From contig OY761554.1 in assembly GCA_963664655.2 (NCBI GenBank), positions 5,022,001 through 5,086,000 of the forward strand: 64,000 nt of DNA. Direction: 5' to 3'. The notes under the pieces are model-generated. The model was given only the letters and a program-made list of their open reading frames with translations, was not told the DNA's origin and did not search any database. A program made the translations under genes and the position numbers. Source of the DNA: Desulfospira sp963664655. Lineage in GTDB: Bacteria; Desulfobacterota; Desulfobacteria; Desulfobacterales; Desulfobacteraceae. Of this stretch, positions 53,709 to 59,961 are shown in pieces (the stretch's first letter is position 1; every line of letters begins with the position of its first letter).

Positions 53709-53835
53709 GGTTGTCTGTGGAAAATTTGTTCGAGTGCAAGGCGCAAGCAGGTTTGAAACCGGAGCGTACTTTTGTACGTGAGGATTTCAAACCTGTGCAG
53801 CAACGCAGCAATCGGGCAAATTTTTCCAGACAACC
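53709..53835. repeat. Long inverted-repeat element, copy 2
   Basis: Same sequence as copy 1 over most of its length, with longer outer arms GGTTGTCTG and CAGACAACC. Its end coincides with the stop codon (53835-53837) of the next gene. On the minus strand it could act as a large terminator-like hairpin. Confidence 0.9.
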
Positions 53836-54185
53836 TACTTTTTGCCGGCGGCTTCTGCTTCTACCTCAGCCTTGGCATCCTCATACTTTTCTTTCATCTC
53901 TTCAATACCGGCCGAAGTCGCGGCCATCACCTTGGAAAAGGTTTTTACCACGGCTTTTTGAACAGTCTCGTTGGTCACCAGCAGGGTAACGCCGGCCCCA
54001 AGCACCGCGCCCTTCCAAAACGTAGCGGAACTGACGTCCAGGCTTAAAAAAGAGGTGGGGGCGGGGACATAGGCCTGCTGCTGTGCCATGGGCTGCTGGG
54101 GATAGACCGGCACATAGTTGACCTTATCCTGGGTCTGGGCGTAAGTTTGGGCCTGATAGGCCCCCTGGGCTTGATCAATACTCAT
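53835..54185 (-). CDS. Small YtxH/PacL-like membrane protein with a KTF motif
   Basis: The 116-residue protein has a Gln/Tyr/Pro-rich N-terminus (QQPMAQQQAYVPAP), a hydrophobic segment ATFWKGAVLGAGVTLLV, then TNETVQKAVVKTFSKV and a Glu/Ala-rich amphipathic helix (EEMKEKYEDAKAEVEAEAA). The F-W-K-G-A...T-N-x-x-V...K-T-F motif is shared with the 200-residue protein encoded at 54801. Hydrophobic segment plus E/A-rich helix is the plan of mycobacterial PacL proteins, which scaffold P1B-type ATPases. AAGGAG precedes the ATG. Function is inferred only. Confidence 0.7.
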   Translation of the reverse strand: MSIDQAQGAYQAQTYAQTQDKVNYVPVYPQQPMAQQQAYVPAPTSFLSLDVSSATFWKGAVLGAGVTLLVTNETVQKAVVKTFSKVMAATSAGIEEMKEKYEDAKAEVEAEAAGKK

Positions 54186-54207
54186 CTTGAAATCTCCTTT
54201 TATGGAA

Positions 54208-54276
54208 GCTTTTAGCTGTTAGCTCTTGGCTTTTATCTATTGGCTAACGGCTAATGGCTAACGGCTAATGGCTAAA
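54208..54276. repeat. TAGCCATTAGCCGT-type tandem repeats at a stop codon
   Basis: On the plus strand (GGCTAATGGCTAAC)-type units run from about 54208 to 54276, the clearest ones at 54240-54276. The stop codon of the next gene (54272-54274, TAG) is the first repeat unit. A related degenerate sequence follows the gene ending at 59080. Confidence 0.8.
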
Positions 54277-54706
54277 TCTTATTAATCAAATAACTGACGC
54301 CGGTGGCGGCGGCAATGGTGACGGCAAGGCCGGCCACCCCGCCGTTGGTCAGGGCAGAAGAGGCGGCGGTGGCAGAGGCGGCGGCCACGCCGCCAATGGC
54401 CCCTTTGGCCAGGCTGTCGGTCACGGCCTGGCCCATGGTCATTTCACCGTTGCCCACCCGGTTCAGATTGGCACCCAAGGTCCCGGTGGTGACCACGATC
54501 ATGCCGAACATGCCGGCTGCGGCGGCCTGGTTGGCAATGGCCGATGTGGTTGATTTAATGGGATACTGAGTGGGGTACTGCGTGGGGTACTGAACCGGAA
54601 CGGCCTGCACGCTGGTGTTCACCGGTACATACTGATGCAGCGGCACGGTCTGGTAGGCCATGGTCTGGGTGCCCGAAGGCTGTTGGGTCGCGTATAAATG
54701 TTCCAT
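54272..54706 (-). CDS. Glycine/alanine-rich hydrophobic protein of the ATPase cluster
   Basis: The protein has 144 residues from the ATG at 54706 (AAGGA upstream); a longer frame to 54772 lacks support. The N-terminus is Gln/Tyr/Pro-rich with a YPTQ triplication (QYPTQYPTQYP). The rest is hydrophobic and Gly/Ala-rich: AAAAGMFGMIVVTTGTLGAN, a polar turn, then AKGAIGGVAAASATAASSAL and VAGLAVTIAAATGVSYLI. These look like two or three glycine-zipper membrane helices. No known family is recognised. Small Gly-rich membrane proteins of this kind are typical of organelle-type gene clusters. Confidence 0.65.
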   Translation of the reverse strand: MEHLYATQQPSGTQTMAYQTVPLHQYVPVNTSVQAVPVQYPTQYPTQYPIKSTTSAIANQAAAAGMFGMIVVTTGTLGANLNRVGNGEMTMGQAVTDSLAKGAIGGVAAASATAASSALTNGGVAGLAVTIAAATGVSYLINKI

Positions 54707-54785
54707 ATATATTTTCCTTTTCTTTAAGTAATTAGGGTGAAGGGGAATGGCCTGAGGCTTGCCGACGCTCAATCAACATCGCAAT

Positions 54786-54813
54786 TTCATCCTTCATCCC
54801 TCATCCTTCATCC
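54786..54813. repeat. Heptamer array overlapping a stop codon
   Basis: Four TTCATCC-type units (one CTCATCC). The minus-strand gene ending at 54801 reads Lys-Asp-Glu-Gly-stop out of it, exactly as at 49689-49716. Confidence 0.85.
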
Positions 54814-55403
54814 TTTTTTGGGCTTCCCCCAAAAATCCCGCCAAAGGTTTTTCCCATGGCATTCTTGACCGACTTGTTGGTGAGCAGGACCGTGGCCGCG
54901 GCCCCGACCAGGGCGCCTTTCCAGAACTGGTCATCCCGGGAGGTTTCCGTGTACAGGGTCTTGACCACATCGGCAACGGTGGCGTCGCCTTCGGCAAAAT
55001 CCTCAACAGATTTAATCACCCGGGCATAATCGGGCGGGGCCTGGGCCTGCTGGGCGGCAGCAGGGTCCTGGGCCTGGTAAGGGGCCTGCCCCAACGGGGT
55101 CTGGGCCGCCATTCCCGCCGGTACGGCATAGGTATAATACAACTGGCCGGTGCGGGGGTCCATGACCAGGCCTGTGGGCTGGGCCATGCCTTGTGTCTGG
55201 CCGGTTTCAGACGGTTGCGCGCCCGGGGCGGCCTGGGATTGGCCGGCATGGTCCGGATGAATGCCCTGGGCGGTTGTCCCGGCGGGGTTAACGGTTTCCC
55301 GGGCCTGGCCGGCCGGAGCCTCCGGGTGATCGGCGGCAGCGGCCGGTTCAGGCGAAATGCCCGGGGCCTGCTGTAAGGTGGGGTTACTGGTTGGGGCTTC
55401 CAT
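54801..55403 (-). CDS. Pro/Gln/Ala-rich protein with a C-terminal FWKGA-KTF membrane motif
   Basis: The 200-residue protein starts at an ATG with AGGAGG 7 bp upstream. Residues 1-125 are low complexity, rich in Pro, Ala, Gln and Gly, with TGQLYYTYAVPAGM in the middle. The C-terminal part has a helix (YARVIKSVEDFAEGD) and the segment QFWKGALVGAAATVLLTNKS followed by VKNAMGKTFGGIF, paralogous to the protein encoded at 53835. It ends GGSPKKDEG; the last four residues come from a heptamer DNA repeat. A disordered head and membrane-anchored tail suggest a scaffold. Confidence 0.7.
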   Translation of the reverse strand: MEAPTSNPTLQQAPGISPEPAAAADHPEAPAGQARETVNPAGTTAQGIHPDHAGQSQAAPGAQPSETGQTQGMAQPTGLVMDPRTGQLYYTYAVPAGMAAQTPLGQAPYQAQDPAAAQQAQAPPDYARVIKSVEDFAEGDATVADVVKTLYTETSRDDQFWKGALVGAAATVLLTNKSVKNAMGKTFGGIFGGSPKKDEG

Positions 55404-55539
55404 GGTTTTACCTCCTGAAGCGCTTCTTTTAATATACCGATTAAACCTGCCGAAAAAAATCGTCGGGCAGGCTCTTTATGGATTCAATGATGACCAATGA
55501 AAATTAAAAAGGTTACGGATTAAAATAGTTATAAAATAT

Positions 55540-56076
55540 TTACCCATCATGCACAAGAACGAATCCCCCCCTGCCCTGAATATCCACGATATCCCTCACC
55601 GTAAGGAAAAGCAGCCTTGGGGCCTTAAGCCCGTATGCCTTGAACGACCATTTAAAGGCAAGGTCAATGGTTATCTTTTCAGACGCTTTTGCCACATAAA
55701 AGGTGACGGGCAGCTGCCGGCGGACCCCGATAAAGTCCAGGACCGCAAGGATCTCAGCCCGGTAACGGCCGTCATCCTGAAGGACGAATTCCTTGCATTT
55801 GGTCATCTCAATAGATGCTTCCGGAAACCTTTCCTGCTGCATATACCCGGCCATGGCCTGGTTCCGGTCCGCATGCCCGGTGTCAAAAAACCGGGTATGG
55901 GCAGAGGCTGAAGCATGATGAATTTCAAGATGTTGAAAATCTATGCCGATTTGGGCTTCAACGCCCTTGATAGTCCACCCTTTAAAGGTGTGCAACGGGG
56001 CATAGGCGGTAAAATCAACCCTGAAGTCACTGGACAGGGTATAAGTTTCTATGGTTGTTTCAATTTGGCAGTTCAA
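55540..56076 (-). CDS. YceI-like domain protein
   Basis: The 178-residue protein resembles YceI/lipocalin-like beta barrels: DFRVDFTAYAPLHTFKGWTI at the N-terminus, FFDTGHADRNQAMAGYMQQE in the middle and a DLAFKWSFKAYGLKAP strand later. There is no signal peptide, unlike most YceI proteins, so it is probably cytosolic. YceI folds bind hydrophobic molecules such as isoprenoids. It starts at a TTG overlapping the ATPase stop by 17 bp, with GGA 8 bp upstream; coupling with the ATPase is likely. Its role in the cluster is unknown. Confidence 0.72.
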   Translation of the reverse strand: MNCQIETTIETYTLSSDFRVDFTAYAPLHTFKGWTIKGVEAQIGIDFQHLEIHHASASAHTRFFDTGHADRNQAMAGYMQQERFPEASIEMTKCKEFVLQDDGRYRAEILAVLDFIGVRRQLPVTFYVAKASEKITIDLAFKWSFKAYGLKAPRLLFLTVRDIVDIQGRGGFVLVHDG

Positions 56077-58390
56077 TGGGGTGTCCTTTCCGGGGGGTGT
56101 CCTTTCCGGGAGTGGTTTCGCCCTTGGTTTTACCTGACGGGGAGTCCGGATTTTTATTCTGTTTCATGGGTTCTGACGGGGGCTCCCAGGTCAGAAGGCG
56201 GCCGGAATTGACCAGAATTCCCCCGGTGTGAAAAATATGAATCATTCCGGCCATGACCGGAGAAAGAATGCCCAGCATGCCTAAAGCCGCACCAATAAGA
56301 TCAGTAGATACCGCAAAATAGTGGTTCTGATCAATGACCCTCATGGTCTGGTGGCTTAAATTTCGCACTTTGACCAGCCCTTCGAGGTTGGCATCGGCCA
56401 GGGCTATGTCGGCCGCCTCCAGGGCCACTTCAGCCCCGCCGGCCCCCATGGCCACACCGATATCGGCCCGGGCCAGGGCTAAGGCATCGTTGACCCCGTC
56501 CCCGATCATGGCCACCATGTGGTCTTTTTTCAGTTCTTCAACCCGGTCGGCTTTTTCTTCTGGCAGGAGCGGGGCCCGGCAATCGTCAAAGGGGAATATA
56601 TCCATCATGGTCCGGGCCACTTCTTTGTTGTCTCCGGTGACCAGGTGGATGGATTTGACCCCGTCGGCCTTAAGATGGTTCAACACGGTCACGGCTTCGG
56701 GCCGGATGGGGTTGGCAATGCCCATCATGCCGGTGGCACTGCCGTTTTTGGACACAAAAATAACGGTTCGGCCCTTGTTTCGTTCAGCCGCGGCCTTTTT
56801 ATCAAACCAGCGAAGATCCACCTCGTTTTCTTCCATGAACTGCCGGTTGCCCACCAGGACCACTTCCTCACAGCCGATATTGCAGGAAACGCCCCGGCCG
56901 GCCTTGAATTCGCAGACGGCGTGGGCCTCAACGTCAAGGTGTCTTTTTTGGGCCTCGGCCAGGATGGCCCGGGCCATGGGGTGCTGGTTATGGGACTCGG
57001 CCGTGGCCGCAAGAGACAGGATCATGTTTTCGGAAATAGACGGGGTCCGACCGACAATGGTCATGATTTCGGGCAGGTCCTGGGTTAAGGTCCCGGTCTT
57101 GTCAAAGCAGTAGACATCGGTTTTGCCCACCCCTTCAAGGTAGAGCCCCCCTTTAATAAGGATGGAATGCCTGGCGGCGTTGGCAAGGGCGGCGGTAACG
57201 GCCGAAGATGCGGCCAGGACCGTGGCGCAGGGACAGGACATGACCAGCATGACGGTCAGTGCCCGCAAAGGATCCAGGGTAAACACCAGGGTGGCCAGGG
57301 TGGCGGCAAGCCCGATCTTAAGCAGCCGGGCCGCCAGCTCATCGGCCTTGTGTTCGGCCGGGGCCTTGTTGGCCAGAGAATCCTCCACCATTCTCATGAT
57401 ACCGGCAAGGTAGGTGTCCTCCCCGGTTTTCACGGTGCGGATAAACAAGGTCCCCTGAGAGATAATGGTGCCGGCATAGACCTTGTCCCCGATATTTTTC
57501 ACCACGGCCTCGGCCCTGCCGTTAATGGTGGCCTCGTCTACCAGGGCGTCTCCGTCCAGGATCGTGCCGTCCACCGGGATCTTTTCCCCGGTATGGGCGG
57601 CCACAATATCATCCACACGGATCCGGGCCACCGGGGTTTCCACTTCCATGCCGTCAATCATCACATAGGCATTGGGCGGGGTAACGTCCAGGATATCCCG
57701 GATGGCCTTGCGGGAGCGCTGGGCCACGTAATCTTCGGTGGTTTCCGCCACATTATATATCCAGAGGATCTGGATGGCGGAAAAGGCCTCTCCCATGCCG
57801 ATGGTGGCAATGGCGCCGGCGGCCAGAAAGGGTTTGACCGTCACTTTTTTCTTTTGGGCCGTATCCTCAAGGGCCTCTTTGACCAGGGGAATGGTGCCGG
57901 CAATGGCGGCCAGGCCCAGAAAACTTAAGGGATTCTGGGCCAGAACCGCACCGAAAACGAACCGGCGGACAAGGGCATAGACCATAACCGAGGACAGACA
58001 GGCCACTCTTTTTAATTTACTCCCGAACCCCGTATCACTTACGCATTCACACGCCAGGGTATCTGTGGCAGATCCTGCGGCAGGTTCAAGATCAAATTTT
58101 TTCGGGGATAATACCTGACTGAGAATGGCGGCCACAATGATTCGCGCGGCCACCACCGAAGCATCAAAGGTAACAATGACGGATCCTGAGACAGATCTGG
58201 CCTCGGCCCCTGTAATCCCGTCCACTCCTTTGAGATAAAGGGCCATCCATCCGGTTTTTTCTTCATTATAGCGAAGGTCTTTCACCTGAACCCGCATCCG
58301 CCCGGCCATGGACTGCCGGACACAGATTCCGTTTTTTCTCAAAAGACTTTTGTTGATATAGCTTACACTATTATATTTTTTTTTATTCAT
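56060..58390 (-). CDS. P1B-type ATPase with CPC motif but a degenerate actuator motif (NGRA for TGES)
   Basis: The 776-residue protein has an N-terminal HMA-like domain without the metal-binding CxxC (AGRMRVQVKDLRYNEEKTG). Membrane motif CPC (386-388, MSCPCATVLAASS), phosphorylation site DKTGT (D430) and AMIGDGVNDALAL are intact. The A-domain TGES loop, which normally supplies the glutamate for dephosphorylation, reads N290-G-R-A293. The final helices read IHIFHTGGILVNSGRLL. A slow, regulatory or non-pumping ATPase is possible. The ATG at 58390 follows AAGGG. It faces the divergent small-protein pair across a region with an inverted-repeat operator. Confidence 0.87.
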   Translation of the reverse strand: MNKKKYNSVSYINKSLLRKNGICVRQSMAGRMRVQVKDLRYNEEKTGWMALYLKGVDGITGAEARSVSGSVIVTFDASVVAARIIVAAILSQVLSPKKFDLEPAAGSATDTLACECVSDTGFGSKLKRVACLSSVMVYALVRRFVFGAVLAQNPLSFLGLAAIAGTIPLVKEALEDTAQKKKVTVKPFLAAGAIATIGMGEAFSAIQILWIYNVAETTEDYVAQRSRKAIRDILDVTPPNAYVMIDGMEVETPVARIRVDDIVAAHTGEKIPVDGTILDGDALVDEATINGRAEAVVKNIGDKVYAGTIISQGTLFIRTVKTGEDTYLAGIMRMVEDSLANKAPAEHKADELAARLLKIGLAATLATLVFTLDPLRALTVMLVMSCPCATVLAASSAVTAALANAARHSILIKGGLYLEGVGKTDVYCFDKTGTLTQDLPEIMTIVGRTPSISENMILSLAATAESHNQHPMARAILAEAQKRHLDVEAHAVCEFKAGRGVSCNIGCEEVVLVGNRQFMEENEVDLRWFDKKAAAERNKGRTVIFVSKNGSATGMMGIANPIRPEAVTVLNHLKADGVKSIHLVTGDNKEVARTMMDIFPFDDCRAPLLPEEKADRVEELKKDHMVAMIGDGVNDALALARADIGVAMGAGGAEVALEAADIALADANLEGLVKVRNLSHQTMRVIDQNHYFAVSTDLIGAALGMLGILSPVMAGMIHIFHTGGILVNSGRLLTWEPPSEPMKQNKNPDSPSGKTKGETTPGKDTPRKGHPIELPN

Positions 58391-58422
58391 CAAAATAGCA
58401 CCCTTTAAATTGCCAAATTAAC

Positions 58423-58462
58423 AGTTTGATTAGATAACCTATTTTGTTAGTAAAATCAAACT
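58423..58462. promoter_or_regulatory. Perfect inverted repeat between divergent ATPase and small-protein genes
   Basis: AGTTTGATT (58423-58431) and AATCAAACT (58454-58462) are perfect complements with centres 31 bp apart, about three helical turns. This fits a two-site repressor or a looped operator just upstream of the ATPase gene. It is not a Fur-box consensus. Confidence 0.45.
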
Positions 58463-58538
58463 ATTATTTATTAATTTTAAAAGCCCGGGGACCGTCAAAA
58501 AGTTACCTGCAATTAAAATACCCTTTAAAATTAATGAG

Positions 58539-58567
58539 TTGACAACGGAAATCCTCTGTTTTATTAT
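58539..58567 (+). promoter_or_regulatory. Strong sigma-70-type promoter for the small-protein pair
   Basis: TTGACA (58539-58544) and TATTAT (58562-58567) are spaced by exactly 17 bp, 61 bp upstream of the ATG at 58629. Confidence 0.7.
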
Positions 58568-58628
58568 GTCACAGGTATTGAAAATCAAGACCCTTGAATC
58601 TATCAAGTATATTTGAAAGGAGGATATC

Positions 58629-58802
58629 ATGTTTTATCTGCCCCTTACCACAAACCCCTTGGGATGGGTGATCCTCGGCGTGGGCGGTTATGCCCTGTAC
58701 AAGGCCGGAAAGAAAAAAGGGGAGGATGAAGCCGCTGCCTCCCGGATCACCGAACCCCCTGCCGATGAAAAGGCAAAACCCCAACCAAAAGGAGCCAAAT
58801 AA
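58629..58802 (+). CDS. 57-residue membrane protein with an NPLGW-YKAGKK motif
   Basis: The 57-residue protein starts at an ATG with GAAAGGAGG 6 bp upstream. It has a short hydrophobic segment (LTTNPLGWVILGVGGYALY) and then KAGKKKGEDEA and a charged Pro/Lys tail. The NPLGW..I...GY..YKAGKK core is repeated in the next gene, so the pair arose by duplication. The stop codon TAA overlaps the next ATG by one base. It resembles single-helix accessory proteins of metal ATPases (PacL/DUF1490 type). No metal-binding motif is present at the C-terminus. Confidence 0.75.
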   Translation: MFYLPLTTNPLGWVILGVGGYALYKAGKKKGEDEAAASRITEPPADEKAKPQPKGAK

Positions 58803-59080
58803 TGAGCGTTCCCGTATATGCCCCTGCACTGACCGTTAACCCCTTGGGATGGGCCGTAATCGGCGCCGCCGGATATCTGACCTACAAAGCCGGAAAAAAA
58901 GCCGGCGCCGGTTCCCAGGAAAAAGCCGTCACACCCGGGTTGGCCGACAGGGCCGTTAAAGGCGCCATGAAAACCGTTTACCGGGCAAAGAAGAGTGTAA
59001 GTGAATCTTTTGGCAAAAGCCGGGAAAAATATTCCAGTATGTGGAATGAAGCCCAGGAAGAAGTTAAAGCAGCAGAATAA
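58802..59080 (+). CDS. PacL/YtxH-like single-helix membrane protein
   Basis: The 92-residue protein has an N-terminal hydrophobic segment LTVNPLGWAVIGAAGYLTY followed by KAGKKAG and a long charged amphipathic helix (AMKTVYRAKKSVSESFGKSR and EKYSSMWNEAQEEVKAAE). The plan, one membrane helix then a Lys/Glu/Ala-rich helix, is that of mycobacterial DUF1490/PacL chaperones of P1B-ATPases. It is translated directly after its 57-residue paralogue. Coexpression with the divergent ATPase is probable. Function inferred from layout only. Confidence 0.75.
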   Translation: MSVPVYAPALTVNPLGWAVIGAAGYLTYKAGKKAGAGSQEKAVTPGLADRAVKGAMKTVYRAKKSVSESFGKSREKYSSMWNEAQEEVKAAE

Positions 59081-59155
59081 TCAGCTGTCAGCCATTAGCT
59101 ATTAGCGGTCAGCCTTTCTCGGCCAGCCGCTTGCTTAGAATCTTTCTTTAACCCC

Positions 59156-59207
59156 AAGGCCCCGAAGATGTTCTTAAAATCGCCTTTCATCAACGGGGCC
59201 TTTTTTT
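59156..59207 (+). terminator. Rho-independent terminator of the small-protein pair
   Basis: AAGGCCCCG (59156-59164) pairs with CGGGGCCTT (59194-59202) and is followed by a T-run to 59207. The T-run overlaps the stop codon of the convergent FeoA-type gene. Between 59081 and 59115 there are degenerate TCAGCC/ATTAGC repeats. Confidence 0.8.
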
Positions 59208-59961
59208 ATCCTCCGGTTCTGACAATCACTGCGCCGGCTTTTTCGTGGGCCAGGTAAAGCCGCAGCCCTTGAGGGCTGGACACGGTAACGGACTGGGTTC
59301 TCGGGGCATGAAGTCCCTGAGCCGCTTCCACGGTTTCAAGGACCAGGCTCACCCCCGGGGTGACCCCGTGGGTTTTCAAATGGCGGACCCCCTGAGGTCC
59401 TCCCATGATATCGGTTACCTCAAAGGCCTGGTTGGGTTTGGCGAAGTAGAACTGGCTCTTTTGCCCTTCTTCGCAGAATCCCCATATTTTGGCGGCTTCC
59501 CCTTCGGACAGCCGGGTCCGTTCCTTCCGGTTGATCACGGTGATATAATCCATGTGGGGCAGGGCCCGTAAAAATTTAATCTGAGTGTCTTCCTTGAGCC
59601 CGAGCCGCTCCAGGCTTTGGGCCAAGTACACGCCCCCGGAATGGATTTCAATATGGGCGTCCTGGTTTTTTTTCATTTCCGTTAAGGGAATGATGTTGCC
59701 GTCGTTCAAATGGGCATAGACCTTTGTGGCCAGGCCGGCCGGAAGAACCACATCCCCTTTGGGTCCCCTGACCCTTACAGAGTGGTAGTTAAACTCCTGG
59801 TCTTGGCGGGTCAGCTTTCCGCCCACAAACAGGCCGAGCCGGTTCAGCCAGGTTTCAAGGGAAGGTTCGGTGATCTCCAGGATGACCAGCTCCGTATTGA
59901 TGGGTGCATCAAGCAAGGATGAATACATGGGTTTTATATTTTCCTGATGGTCTGGTTTCAA
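59206..59961 (-). CDS. Protein with three FeoA-like (SH3-type) domains
   Basis: The 251-residue protein appears to be three FeoA-like modules in a row. Module 1 (about 18-85) has LNRLGLFVGGKL and VRVRGPKGDVVLPAGLATKV. Module 2 (about 105-165) has LERLGLKEDTQIKFL. Module 3 (about 180-250) has LKTHGVTPGVSLVLET and LRLYLAHEKAGAVIV. The G.x.G.....D sheet pattern with a terminal hydrophobic strand is that of FeoA, the cytosolic partner of the FeoB iron transporter. It overlaps the upstream ATPase stop by 4 bp (TTG start at 59961; ATG at 59928 is the alternative). This ties the ATPase cluster to iron. Confidence 0.75.
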   Translation of the reverse strand: MKPDHQENIKPMYSSLLDAPINTELVILEITEPSLETWLNRLGLFVGGKLTRQDQEFNYHSVRVRGPKGDVVLPAGLATKVYAHLNDGNIIPLTEMKKNQDAHIEIHSGGVYLAQSLERLGLKEDTQIKFLRALPHMDYITVINRKERTRLSEGEAAKIWGFCEEGQKSQFYFAKPNQAFEVTDIMGGPQGVRHLKTHGVTPGVSLVLETVEAAQGLHAPRTQSVTVSSPQGLRLYLAHEKAGAVIVRTGG

